From IMG/VR virus record IMGVR_UViG_3300017708_002909, positions 1 through 21,990 of that record: DNA of 21,990 nt. One strand, given 5' to 3'. Shown here piece by piece: positions 9,301 through 16,363 of the stretch (position 1 is its first letter; each line of letters starts with the position of its first letter). The notes beneath the pieces were generated by a model. That model did no database searches. It worked only from the letters and a program-made list of their open reading frames with translations, and was not told where the DNA came from. This stretch comes from a virus. Position numbers and translations under genes: made by a program.

Positions 9301-10979
9301 TCATAATAATTAATAACTGAACCTGATGCTATATCTACATAACGACTAATATATTCTAAACCACTTCCAGCTGAAGGGAATACTCCTACTCCATTAGGAT
9401 TAAATCCTATTGAATTAAAATCATTTCCGCCAAGTGTAAATCCTAAAGATTCTACAACATCAGCAGCTAATCCTAAAGGTAAAACAGATCCAGTTAAAGA
9501 AGAATTTGTATTTCTAACTTGTTCAAGGGCTTCAGTGTATATGTAAGCTTCATCAAAAGCTTGACCCGTCATATTTACAAATTTAATATATTGGTTATTA
9601 CTACTATTATCTGTAATAAAAGGAGGTATTAAATAATATAAATAATCTTGGTTATTATTATCATATATTGATGCTGAAAATATTTGATTTTTTCCAGTAT
9701 TAAAATAAGCATCTAATTCATTAGTACTTCCAAACCAATTTTTTGCTTCTGAACTTGAAACTGAAAAGTTTTTATAAGGATATGTTGATGTATATTTAGG
9801 CCAAGATTCAGATCCTGTTACATAGTATAAAAAATATTCATAACTATCAAATTTACTAATAATTTGGTTAATATTGTTACTAATATCATTATAACTAGAA
9901 GAATAATCTACTGATCCTGTAGTATCACCATCAATACCTTCAAGATCTAAAATTTCATCTTCAAAGGCTTCAATTGAAGTTAATTTATCTTTAAAATTAT
10001 TTAATCTTTGTTCTGCAGAAGAATATTTTACAAATTGACTCCAATCTCCCCAATTTTTTCTTATAGCTACTCCTTTTTGGTCTCTTAAAGAATTAAATTG
10101 ATAATATGAAGCTGATGAATTAGTATTAATTAAATCCTTTAAAGTTTTATAATTAGTAGAATTGTTTACTTTATCTTTAATACTTACATTATAATTAGGA
10201 CCTTTAAGTGAAAGTAAATTATCAATAAATTCTAAATTAGGTTGGAAATTTACATTAAATACTTGTGTTTCTCCTACTTTTGTAATAATTTGTAATTCTT
10301 GATTTTCTTCAAATTCTAAAGGAAGTGGATTATATAGTTTTATTAAAATAGTAGCTTCACTAGTAGAACCAGTTACTGGTAGTTCTAATTGACTATTTAC
10401 TGCTATAAAATTTCTATTGTTTTCAAATGAAATATAAAATTCATCAGCATTTTCTCTAGCATTAATTTTATTTGAAAATTGTTGATAATAATTCTCAATT
10501 TGACTTTTATTTAAAAAATTATTTTGAATTCTTAATTCTGTTCTATCCCCAGATATATCTTTTATAAAATAAGGATAACCCTCAAATAATTTTTCATTTT
10601 GATCATTTGGTATTAGCTCAGATCCTAATTCATAATCTATAAAATTATATAAAGCATAATAATTTCCTGAAGAATATCCTTGATTATATATATCTTCAAT
10701 TGGGTTTAATTCAAATTGATTGTAAACAGTATTTGAGCCTGTAGATAGAGGTTGATTTTCAGGTGGTAAATAGGTACCATTAGACTCATAATTTAAATTT
10801 TGATATAATATAGTTTGAGAATAATTGTAAATATAAAATTGAGTTTTACTTTTATTGGGTGTAAAAGAACCTGTTAATTCAATTGAAGGTACAACAGCAT
10901 CTAAGCTTAATTCAAATCCTTCTTGAAGAAAAACTTCAGCGTTTAGTTGTTCAATTGATGCAGAAACTGGTATTGCCAT
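3375..10979 (-). CDS. Giant baseplate wedge/adhesin protein with tail-protein-I-like (gp7-type) segment and LamG-like lectin domain
   Basis: This is a single uninterrupted 2534-residue frame. Residues about 318-386 contain SAEQRLNNFKDKL and a following helical stretch seen in large tail proteins of Bacteroidota phages. Residues about 585-630 (KGTVTGLRQLINIWGVPNT, ending LRISEFGG) resemble the conserved segment of P2-type tail protein I, the counterpart of T4 wedge protein gp7. Residues about 700-960 look like a LamG/concanavalin-type lectin fold, with DGWWSVQLQRS and GEYQEFRYYRRAVS near its end. Residues about 1220-1256 carry FKAIKNYVPARTSLSTGII, then QHLLERN. The rest to the C-terminus is S/T/N/G-rich, probably beta-sandwich modules. 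It follows gp25 and gp6 as gpI does in P2. I infer a wedge component fused to a very large sugar-binding extension. No protease or hydrolase motif was recognised. Confidence 0.72.
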   Translation of the reverse strand: MAIPVSASIEQLNAEVFLQEGFELSLDAVVPSIELTGSFTPNKSKTQFYIYNYSQTILYQNLNYESNGTYLPPENQPLSTGSNTVYNQFELNPIEDIYNQGYSSGNYYALYNFIDYELGSELIPNDQNEKLFEGYPYFIKDISGDRTELRIQNNFLNKSQIENYYQQFSNKINARENADEFYISFENNRNFIAVNSQLELPVTGSTSEATILIKLYNPLPLEFEENQELQIITKVGETQVFNVNFQPNLEFIDNLLSLKGPNYNVSIKDKVNNSTNYKTLKDLINTNSSASYYQFNSLRDQKGVAIRKNWGDWSQFVKYSSAEQRLNNFKDKLTSIEAFEDEILDLEGIDGDTTGSVDYSSSYNDISNNINQIISKFDSYEYFLYYVTGSESWPKYTSTYPYKNFSVSSSEAKNWFGSTNELDAYFNTGKNQIFSASIYDNNNQDYLYYLIPPFITDNSSNNQYIKFVNMTGQAFDEAYIYTEALEQVRNTNSSLTGSVLPLGLAADVVESLGFTLGGNDFNSIGFNPNGVGVFPSAGSGLEYISRYVDIASGSVINYYDQKQSTLGYVIALADPSFPYPIENSSQEIYKRIFHNMVSLVKRKGTVTGLRQLINIWGVPNTMLRISEFGGKNKDDENDYDLWMNRYSTAVKTYSGSLVKNTPSTLGTQASSSVLIPWTPLASNFYDASAPSNYFSPPDSIQFRFKNKKPIGSDQFFTSSLLIKPWFDGVGGNVPNSPGAFAIVLEYSGSNSGSFDGSTLPTDSQYGTLQLVMSGSVGDGAIEGTLNSGRHYFTSSKISLPFFNDGWWSVQLQRSTNLSASGQDNTLNEFELRVANNIYNGYDGNQIGFQGSASIQMLDGKISSSMNTAWNNMFFDNADNTTTSINKRALLLGGLPFDGDYGSGNNVIVGGGTGALKAIMKVGGKFIGRPFVGEYQEFRYYRRAVSASSFNDYVMNPESIQGHSDSNTGAGSSYDQLSYRISLGNELEFNNSPMGGLYTNFATGNYGNTKNQFKFGINVAGVDKGIGSIHPSIVNSTGELFTSSFIEYKNALSTRGIVTSSYYSWDIATEPDNQYITASWISPINEINYMDQPAAGLRNRIKNKIQVIDGNEYGTILSPFRSIQQEFEQSGSYTEDINSLEVGFSFQNEINDDIIGTFGHGVVSDAIADPRFISESSDRYPELTRIAEDYFKKYQGFNVNNDVEPNSPTTLVEKEYDYNRLIKFYETSLFKAIKNYVPARTSLSTGIIVKQHLLERNKTNTEIGININTEVATTPETGSNTFGPSSQTGFNSRIVEKNLLVTSSIGMYSLTGSAGGSVNKYNIITNEGRFYTSEGDNITLTNGAAAVPLFSTLPDHASQIESGIFVAVDYQDKVYFEAEGTFISQVRLNMIFTGVPSSATDVKLEVTSSKRGGIFETTYAGITVQDPPGLISDNYLEAFADERLYWNIAGTGATVEISAYTFSFGEDAEFTKPEPSSSQQAWFYIDDFTGEYRVEDTQDEFYNGEYSGSNFEVIPTQYNPYRIFADGNDKTSDTSGSLIAIDITQAESDANFASRTATGFTVGPNASPASGMITGSVFPHNSNFPLKVGSRYTVSFTTTGVVSGGRVGMGVYSLGDTGLLVATGNDIVTGDALFKQNTDPSAPAVGINGTFSFSFVYQGKDLVDSNGPGMNGSGIPPTYGAIVPFYVCPGAADEVVMSNITLVEESLGEKHLFPNDGFTIQPSQSQLFQNSPYNPIINNISGSRKNSYLFDMDFDPVISSSTKIEGIPSDYSLLVSASQLGWDGTATNTTLLEFAEVPDSNYTSLALSNPRYKGCLLESADYNFYTGIPSASLLPLRSATFGPTGIANTPKLLAQHQVKYINGETGSWEGDVSYGKNAVIDVHPINIAHFKQSYEDLSIFGTSTFVIDQLIQIPFEEILDQQSPIITSSLISGDNFNLLPVSSTFSPDRKASYIYNNPTKTFAKFNGTTLNYNRMKLEAAPIVAGATNWDVYWSNQVNPTQMSATQSFFRPSYTGQGLNSLTLPNANNIEQQVGLTLFFPEDMAPYQKLTTFPNLIQPDTPNNFPDTGSTAIALLVTGSSNYATSLGFGILNLRGPSYTQPTRPSNYNGGSIGSLIGPNLQWMNSINRCHIVYGDAMPKPDPTTLVGEFTYSKGMPSIVQIIQQAGGSQTDGDWGGLPVVPNSMGLRTAGINAEFDQQMIIPILDPDELGSFYRWDISGSKLTEYEQIENTTINIEPGDEIRVAYAIPQEILSGSSGGVAESIIQQDFQVIDYELAPPAVRTDTFAWAGSPSTFDFTLSGLITSSSPLVKNNPYQIEEYKRRLDIAIQNEVCFYWADNTYGAYTMNDIGSGSALVSAELSNYVVNLNGENRPTQVTVTVDKTKARDPNVPNVGIQWFFGTNNNGIIDKSLQFPLKSNKINSPYVTDGESVPTIYFLDPAFLFDRLIVSPDPSTLIHPIPSGSIRAATFRKRKQDDSKVTLKVNQPSGSFGIQTPSGDGYIVPNDLTDIQQRNVQKIINKLQSENVFQQNSPNQLD

Positions 10980-10991
10980 TTTTTATTTTAT

Positions 10992-11423
10992 TTAACTTAT
11001 TCTTGTATCAATATTTACTCTTTCAGTATTTTCAATGTTTGGTCTTCCTGTTCCATCAAATAATACATTATCATTAGGATCAATTGCATCTTCTAAATTA
11101 GTTGCTTCTTGTATTAACTCTAAATTTTGTCTCCTTAAATCAGCAATTTCATCTAATAATGCTTGTATTTCACTACTAATAGTAGCAAAATCAGCATATT
11201 CACCACTAGTTTTTGCAAGATACTCATGAGATTCTATTTCTCCAAGCTTAGGTATAATATAGAAAAATTTATCGTAAAGATACCAAAAATCATCAACTGT
11301 AGCTAAATCTCTATCAAAGAAAGATGGGTCAACTACATTAACTAATTGAGTAAATTCTTTATTTACTGTTTCATTAAATTTATCTTTATTATATCTTTGT
11401 ACTTTTAATGTTGTTTTCTCCAT
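10992..11423 (-). CDS. Small coiled-coil baseplate-cluster protein, function unknown
   Basis: This 143-residue acidic protein has an N-terminal globular part (VVDPSFFDRDLATVDDFWYL, residues about 29-48). A clear heptad-like helix follows around residues 80-112 (EIQALLDEIADLRRQNLELI). The C-terminal tail is polar (DGTGRPNIENTERVN). I do not recognise a named family, but the composition and position suggest an oligomeric structural or assembly protein. Its ATG overlaps the stop of the upstream 491-residue gene by one base (TAATG), which implies translational coupling. The giant wedge gene starts 12 bases after its stop. It may help trimerise or attach the giant protein, much as small coiled-coil proteins do in other baseplates. 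This is an inference from context. Confidence 0.6.
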   Translation of the reverse strand: MEKTTLKVQRYNKDKFNETVNKEFTQLVNVVDPSFFDRDLATVDDFWYLYDKFFYIIPKLGEIESHEYLAKTSGEYADFATISSEIQALLDEIADLRRQNLELIQEATNLEDAIDPNDNVLFDGTGRPNIENTERVNIDTRIS

Positions 11424-12898
11424 TACCCATTTGTTACTTTAAACATTATATCTTCATCAAATACTTTTGTAGTACCATCTATAGTGGTTTTTAATAAAAT
11501 TGTATAATATCTTTCTGGTTCTAATCCTCCCATATAAATATCAAAATAACTAGAGGTTGTATCAGCACTTACTTGAGTATAGGTAGAATCAAATTCTATT
11601 ACATATTCATTTGTTTCTGAGTCTTTTATAGCAAAATATGATTCTTGAGGTAAATAGAAATTTGTTAAATATCCAGATTGTGTTTGAAATACTTTTTTAG
11701 GATATTGAGGAACTGCTGCTATTCTAAATCTTTGTATGCTTTCAGAAAAATATACACCATCATTATTATAAGATGAAATAAATGCTTCAGGTTGTGATAA
11801 AGTTTGCATTTCTGAAGATGTAAAGTAAAAGAAATCATCAAATTTAAAATCTAATTGAGGTGGATATATAGTATTAGTATCTACTGAATAAAATTTAAAA
11901 GTTGAAGCTTGAGATTCAGAAGGGATAAATTCAACTGATGAGGTTTGTTTTATAATAAATCCTTCATTTGGTATATCACCCCCAGTAACTCCTTTAGACT
12001 GACTTATCCAAATATCAACAGTATTAGTTACATTAACATTTAAATCAATTGGATCTGAGTAGGTAAATGTTTGTGTTTGGACTATATCTTTTAATGTAGC
12101 TGAACCTGTGAACCATGTTCCGCCCCCTGTTCCTCCATAAACACTATCATAAGATGCTGTTGTTCTTGCTGTGTATACTGATAAATCTTCATGCCATTCT
12201 TTATCAGCTGTTGAACCAGTCCAAGAACAACCATTTTTAGTAACAGGAGAATTCCCAAATCTTCCTGTTCCCATATCCCAACTTTGTGATATTGGATATA
12301 CTTTTAAATAAGATGTAGAATTTAAATTTGTTACTACAGCTGCATAATTTTTTAAATTAGAACTCCAAATTCTAGGTGTAAAATCTCCTGCTGTTAAAGT
12401 AAATGAAGCTGTTGTTAATCCACCTGCAGTTGTAGGTAAACCTCCTATTTTAATTATATCACCAGGTTTATAACCTTTACCTTTTATATTACGTAAATAA
12501 GGACCAGCTGTGGGAATAACTGCTGCACTTAAGGTATTTGATGATGCAAACAATTGAAGTTGACCACCAATACCCTTTCCTGTAGAAGCAGTTATAGGAT
12601 AATAAGAAGAATTTACAAGTGTGTCGTTTATATTTGTGGGATTATCTGTTATAGAAGAAAATATATTTCCATTAAGATGATTTATATAATTAGTAGAATT
12701 AGCAGAACTAGAAACATAAGTATCAAAAGCACTATCTATTTCTGTTGATGGAAATTTAATTAAATATCTACTAGTTTGTGCATTACTATCTAATAAATAA
12801 GTAGATGCTTCTAATATTTGATCTAATCCTGTATTCATGTCAGGATCTTGGGTGTACAATGTAGCGTCTTTTTCAGGAAATAGTTTATAAATTGCCAT
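11423..12898 (-). CDS. DNRLRE/CBM96-like structural protein of the baseplate cluster
   Basis: This protein has 491 residues. Its N-terminus (DATLYTQDPDMNTGLDQIL, residues 11-29, then SRYLIKF at 43-49) resembles the first strands of DNRLRE/CBM96-type beta-sandwich domains, which are found in cell-surface and phage adhesive proteins. A second recognisable block is YPISQSWDMGTGRFGNSP at 201-218, followed by W226 and GGTWFTGS. Residues about 84-190 separate these blocks and contain GKGYKPGDIIKIGG (140-153), a motif like those in fibre repeats, so they may be an inserted small domain. The C-terminal third looks like further beta-sandwich modules (RYYTILLKTTIDGTTKVFDE near the end). It is probably a virion surface protein between wedge and fibres. 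Its start lies four bases after the stop of the repeat protein gene. Confidence 0.58.
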   Translation of the reverse strand: MAIYKLFPEKDATLYTQDPDMNTGLDQILEASTYLLDSNAQTSRYLIKFPSTEIDSAFDTYVSSSANSTNYINHLNGNIFSSITDNPTNINDTLVNSSYYPITASTGKGIGGQLQLFASSNTLSAAVIPTAGPYLRNIKGKGYKPGDIIKIGGLPTTAGGLTTASFTLTAGDFTPRIWSSNLKNYAAVVTNLNSTSYLKVYPISQSWDMGTGRFGNSPVTKNGCSWTGSTADKEWHEDLSVYTARTTASYDSVYGGTGGGTWFTGSATLKDIVQTQTFTYSDPIDLNVNVTNTVDIWISQSKGVTGGDIPNEGFIIKQTSSVEFIPSESQASTFKFYSVDTNTIYPPQLDFKFDDFFYFTSSEMQTLSQPEAFISSYNNDGVYFSESIQRFRIAAVPQYPKKVFQTQSGYLTNFYLPQESYFAIKDSETNEYVIEFDSTYTQVSADTTSSYFDIYMGGLEPERYYTILLKTTIDGTTKVFDEDIMFKVTNG

Positions 12899-12902
12899 TT
12901 AA

Positions 12903-13688
12903 TTATATATTAAAGTTTGTTAAGTCATCAAGTTTAGGACCAATATCATTAGGAACTATACTTTCATCAATAGATGTAGGCACACCACCTGTACCTGGTT
13001 GTTGGTTTAATCCACTTCCTATAACTTCTTCAATTTCTAAACTTGGGTCTGCAAGAACTTCTAAATACGTCCTATTAGGAGTATATTGTTGTAATGTCAT
13101 TGTTTCCAATGTTCCCCCATCTTCGGAATTTTCTGTAGTATCTATGAATTTTGCTCTTGTAGGATATCTTAATACTTTATATTGACCTCCATCTATAAAT
13201 GTAGATTTTTCTCCATTTGCAGCTGATGTTCTATTTGGTCCTCCACTTGCTCCTTGTTTTACTCCTGCTTCTGAATTTTCAACATCTAAAGCTGTAGTTT
13301 TAAAAGTATTTGTTAGTGGTGATTCACCATCTGTAGCTCTTACTATTCCTTCTTTTGTAGTATAAAAAGGATTTTCAGGTGTATAATTTTGTACAAAACC
13401 TGATCCGTTAGGACCATCATCATTAATAGGACCACCAGTACCTCCTTGTTTTGCACCAGCTGAATTGCTTTCAACATCTAGACCTGTTATTTTAGTAGAT
13501 TGGATTAAATCATTAGTTGAAATATCAGATCTTACTACTCCTTCATTAGTAGTATAATATGCATTATCAGCATTATACCTTTGAATAAAGCCAGATGATG
13601 GGTTGTTAGTTATTCCTCCATCTATGGGAGTACCATCTACAGGTTGTGATTCTTTTTGGTTGTTATATATTTCTAATAAACTTTTCAT
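12903..13688 (-). CDS. Baseplate-cluster protein with two 64-residue tandem repeats
   Basis: This 261-residue protein has two adjacent repeats of exactly 64 residues, at 32-95 and 96-159. By hand alignment they match at about 30 of 64 positions with no gaps. Shared elements are SGF-x-Q-x-Y, YTT-x-EG-x-VR, LDVE, AG-x-KQG and GGP. Partial echoes flank them: GTPIDGGITNNPS before, and GLNQQPGTGGVPTSIDES near residues 227-243. The C-terminal third has LRYPTRAKFIDTTE and ends in an acidic tail. No enzyme motif, membrane segment or signal peptide is seen. The gene lies directly after gp6-like (9-base gap), where T4 and P2 place further wedge or adaptor genes. I infer a structural adaptor or baseplate-periphery protein. 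The family is not recognised by name. The leader is A-rich with no Shine-Dalgarno sequence. Confidence 0.62.
   Translation of the reverse strand: MKSLLEIYNNQKESQPVDGTPIDGGITNNPSSGFIQRYNADNAYYTTNEGVVRSDISTNDLIQSTKITGLDVESNSAGAKQGGTGGPINDDGPNGSGFVQNYTPENPFYTTKEGIVRATDGESPLTNTFKTTALDVENSEAGVKQGASGGPNRTSAANGEKSTFIDGGQYKVLRYPTRAKFIDTTENSEDGGTLETMTLQQYTPNRTYLEVLADPSLEIEEVIGSGLNQQPGTGGVPTSIDESIVPNDIGPKLDDLTNFNI
13212..13403 (-). repeat. Internal protein repeat unit 2 (residues 96-159)
   Basis: This is the second 64-codon unit of the 261-residue protein, directly abutting unit 1. It starts SGFVQNYTPENPFYTTKEG and ends SAANG. Confidence 0.8.
13404..13595 (-). repeat. Internal protein repeat unit 1 (residues 32-95)
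   Basis: This is the first 64-codon unit of the 261-residue protein. It starts SGFIQRYNADNAYYTTNEG and ends DGPNG. It is the same length as unit 2 with no indel, which suggests a folded domain duplicated in tandem. Confidence 0.8.
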
Positions 13689-13698
13689 ATTTTTTTAT

Positions 13699-15558
13699 TT
13701 ATAATGGTACTACTCTTCCAACAATATCTGATTGTGGATATTTTAATTCAAATACCATTGGATCAACTGATGGATAAATTATACCATTATTAGTAGCAGC
13801 CAACAAATCATAAGAATAATCACTATATCCTTTACTTGCACCTGCTATATTTTTAATTACTACATTAGTTACAGTTTGTACTCCTTCTACTTTATCTAAT
13901 AAAATTGATATTTCTTTTAATAAAATAGGTTGGTTAATATTCCAATTATCTATATTAAAATAATCTGTTAATTCAGTTATACATCTTAAAATTACATCAT
14001 TATTATTAAAGTTAGGTAATACAATTATATCAAATTCACATATTATATTAATAATATAAGCATCTTTTATTTTAATAGAATCATTTATCATCCTATATTC
14101 TGATAGATAAGTTTTTAAGTTTTGTTTTAATGTTGTTGATGCTGTTCTTAAATTTTTATTAGAATTATATGATAACACATACATATCTAAAATAGTTGGT
14201 AACTCTCCTATCCCATATTCAGCTACTTTTGTAGGTTGTATATAAGCTTTAGCAATAGTACCAATATTAGCAGGCATACTTAAAGCTCTAATTAAATAAT
14301 CTTGTTGAGTAACTGTTCTTAATTGGTTTTGAAAATTACCTAAAGCATTTTGTCTAGTTTCTTCTATAGTATCTGCTCCTTGTCCTCCATCAGCTGCTAA
14401 AATATTATTTACAGCAACAGAATCAAAAATAGAATCTGCTAATGCAGTGTCAGTAATTGCTGGATTAGTAAAAGTAACATTAGTAGGATTAAAATTAGTT
14501 AATGTTCCTGAGGCAACATTTGATTCTAATCCTCCTCCAGTTAAATATCTTATTGTTAAAGTTGTGTTAGCAGGAGCTATACCATAAGTATCAGTAAACA
14601 TAAAATTTAGGGGAGAAAATGCAGTGTTTAATTTATCTTTAGAAAAAGATAAACCTGTACCTACATTATCTGGATTTGGTACTATATTTTCATCATTATC
14701 ACTAACAGTTCCTGCACCAAACCCTATTTGTAATGTAGTAGAATTTAAAAACCTTGTTGTGAATCTTCTTTGTACTTGTTTTAAATTTAATAAATTTGGG
14801 GCATCATCTTGAATAGCATTAGGGTCTGTATAACTTGCGTTTATTTTTGTAGTAAATACCGTACTTTGTGCTAAATTTAATACTTCATACCATTCATTAC
14901 CATCGCTATCAAAACAATCTAATACATTTATAATATTTGCAGCATTTATATCAACTACTGGAAATTTTGAAGGGGATGTAAAAGATGCATCTATTGAATT
15001 AATAGTTCCTGATATTGCTTTTCTTGTTTTTTTCAATAAAAATCTATTTGGTTGTGTTCCTGATATAGAATAAATTGATATTTCAGTTGGATCTTGTGAT
15101 GAGGAAATAGAAAAATCACACACATCTTCAGTTATAAATTTAATATTTGAATTTTCGTTAGATGTTACTTGAAAATTCTCAGGAATTTTTAAAGCATAAT
15201 CAAAATCTGGGACTTTATTATCTGCAGGTCCTTTTGCTGGTAGTTGTTGATAGAAAACAATATCCACAGTAGCTGCTGTTGTTACTTTAGGTCTATATCC
15301 TAACATATAAGCTAGATCAAATAGATTTTTTTCTTGCCTAGCATATTGTATAAAAGTTTCTTGAATTTGATTATCTAAATAAAAAGATAAAACATCTCCA
15401 ACATATGATGCCATTTCAATAAATAACATTCCTGTTGAATCAGAAGAAAAGTCATTAAAAGTATTTGGAAAATAAGTTTTAGAATAATCTATAAGAGCAC
15501 CTCTAAATGTATTAAAATCTCTATTTGTATATGTTATATTTCTATTTAATTCTGCCAT
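13699..15558 (-). CDS. gp6: Baseplate wedge protein, gp6/gpJ-like
   Basis: This protein has 619 residues, close to T4 gp6 (660). The N-terminus, including ITYTNRDFNTFRGALIDYSK and GMLFIEMASYVGDVLSFYLD, is diagnostic for the gp6/baseplate J family, followed by FDLAYMLGYRPK. The C-terminal half has QDYLIRALSMPANIGTIAKA at about residue 420, then VLPNFNNNDVILRCITEL, LLKEISILLDKVEGVQTVTN and a short tail. In T4, two copies of gp6 plus one gp7 form the wedge core, and gp6 joins wedges into the iris ring around the hub. It is coupled to gp25-like upstream by TAATG, the same order as P2 W-J. The candidate gp7 partner is the giant protein downstream. Assignment to the family is firm; exact interfaces are not visible. 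Confidence 0.9.
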   Translation of the reverse strand: MAELNRNITYTNRDFNTFRGALIDYSKTYFPNTFNDFSSDSTGMLFIEMASYVGDVLSFYLDNQIQETFIQYARQEKNLFDLAYMLGYRPKVTTAATVDIVFYQQLPAKGPADNKVPDFDYALKIPENFQVTSNENSNIKFITEDVCDFSISSSQDPTEISIYSISGTQPNRFLLKKTRKAISGTINSIDASFTSPSKFPVVDINAANIINVLDCFDSDGNEWYEVLNLAQSTVFTTKINASYTDPNAIQDDAPNLLNLKQVQRRFTTRFLNSTTLQIGFGAGTVSDNDENIVPNPDNVGTGLSFSKDKLNTAFSPLNFMFTDTYGIAPANTTLTIRYLTGGGLESNVASGTLTNFNPTNVTFTNPAITDTALADSIFDSVAVNNILAADGGQGADTIEETRQNALGNFQNQLRTVTQQDYLIRALSMPANIGTIAKAYIQPTKVAEYGIGELPTILDMYVLSYNSNKNLRTASTTLKQNLKTYLSEYRMINDSIKIKDAYIINIICEFDIIVLPNFNNNDVILRCITELTDYFNIDNWNINQPILLKEISILLDKVEGVQTVTNVVIKNIAGASKGYSDYSYDLLAATNNGIIYPSVDPMVFELKYPQSDIVGRVVPL

Positions 15559-15965
15559 TATTGTAGTGCTATATTAATTTGATCTTCTGCTCCTATATTG
15601 CGAACTGTATAATTTAAAATGAAATTTATAGTATTTCGATCTTGTTGGTTATCAAATTCTATTGTTTTTACTTCTACAGAAGGAAATCTTGAATTTATAT
15701 TATCTCTTATTCTTGCTTCTAATGCAGATGTTACTCCATCATTGATTCCTTCCCATAATAAAGCTCTTAAATCTGCTCCAAAATTTGGTCTAAATACTCT
15801 TTCTCCTTTATTTGTTAATAAATAATTAATTAAATTAGTTTTAACTACTTCTCTAGTAGTAAATGTAGGGTTAAATACTGCTCTTCCTGATAAGGGGAAG
15901 CTAAACCCCAAAGCAGCGCTACCACTATTAACAGTAGGAAAAACATTATCTATAATTCTAGCCAT
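15558..15965 (-). CDS. gp25: Baseplate wedge protein, gp25/gpW-like
   Basis: This 135-residue protein is nearly the length of T4 gp25 (132). It carries the family core NKGERVFRPNFGADLRALLW (residues about 52-71), the EPR-like motif region that anchors gp25 in the wedge core and links to the sheath-initiating end of the baseplate. A further match is IRDNINSRFPSVEVKTIEFD, then NTINFILNYTVRN near the end. In contractile tails this protein is needed for sheath polymerisation and is conserved from P2 and pyocins to type VI secretion (TssE). Both ends overlap neighbours by one base (TAATG), so it is probably translated in step with the 117-residue gene before it and gp6 after it. Confidence 0.93.
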   Translation of the reverse strand: MARIIDNVFPTVNSGSAALGFSFPLSGRAVFNPTFTTREVVKTNLINYLLTNKGERVFRPNFGADLRALLWEGINDGVTSALEARIRDNINSRFPSVEVKTIEFDNQQDRNTINFILNYTVRNIGAEDQINIALQ

Positions 15966-16318
15966 TATTTACTATTCATTAAATTCATTATTTGATCCAT
16001 ACCTACATTTCCATCAGGTAAAGCACCATTAGCCATATCCATTCCTGGGTTTGGTTTGAAAGTTTGAGCATTGTTAGTATTAAAAGAAGCAGCAGTTTCA
16101 CCTAAAATATTTTTATAAGCATCTCTTTTTTCTTGAGATGACATTACAGGAGTTGTTGGTGAAGGTGTAGGAATTGAAGGATTATAAGACTCCATAACAG
16201 GAGTTTGAGTTACTACTTTTGGTGTTTTTACAGCTTCTAAAAGTATATCTTTTAATTCTTCTTGTATTACTTCTCTAACAGTTTCTTTAAGTACTTTTTT
16301 TAATTCTGTTAATTTCAT
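15965..16318 (-). CDS. Small baseplate-cluster protein with N-terminal amphipathic helix
   Basis: This 117-residue protein is not recognised as a named family. Residues 1-31 form a charged amphipathic helix (LKKVLKETVREVIQEELKDI). Similar N-terminal helices occur in many small marine phage proteins. Residues 32-60 are rich in P, T and V and probably flexible. Residues 61-117 contain SSQEKRDAYKNILGETAASF and an M/G/N-rich end (MDQIMNLMNSK). The layout suggests an assembly factor or linker rather than an enzyme. It begins after a 45-base gap with a promoter-like element and is coupled to gp25-like by TAATG, so it may lead the wedge transcript. AAAG directly abuts the ATG, too close to act as a normal ribosome site. 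Confidence 0.6.
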   Translation of the reverse strand: MKLTELKKVLKETVREVIQEELKDILLEAVKTPKVVTQTPVMESYNPSIPTPSPTTPVMSSQEKRDAYKNILGETAASFNTNNAQTFKPNPGMDMANGALPDGNVGMDQIMNLMNSK

Positions 16319-16328
16319 CTTTAATTTT

Positions 16329-16339
16329 ATTATAAATAT
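16329..16339 (-). promoter_or_regulatory. Candidate promoter element, copy B
   Basis: The coding strand reads ATATTTATAAT, ending 10 bases before the ATG at 16318. With three more upstream bases (16329-16342) it is identical over 14 bases to copy C. An ATTG lies 20 bases before the AATATTTA part, the same spacing as TTTG in copy A. It would drive the 117-residue gene, gp25, gp6 and genes beyond. Promoter function is inferred. Confidence 0.45.
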
Positions 16340-16363
16340 TAGTAATTTATGTTTTTATATCAA

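Noticed and set aside
9638-9645. TATAAATA on the plus strand inside the giant gene
   Set aside because: It encodes tyrosine/leucine-rich protein sequence on the minus strand and points away from any plus-strand gene.
383-10979. Diversity-generating retroelement acting on the fibre-like genes
   Set aside because: No reverse transcriptase, template repeat or adenine-biased variable repeat was seen in the window.
10883-13185. Plus-strand open frames of 60-97 codons (for example 12892-13185, 10883-11077, 12554-12748)
   Set aside because: They lie entirely or almost entirely inside well-supported minus-strand genes, have low-complexity or unlikely protein composition, and no leader or operon context.
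13696-13703. TATAAATA on the minus strand before the repeat protein, an exact T4 late promoter octamer in the correct orientation
   Set aside because: It overlaps the last codons and stop of the gp6-like gene and lies only 7 bases from the ATG, so the match is well explained by coding sequence and AT-richness; kept only as a weak possibility.
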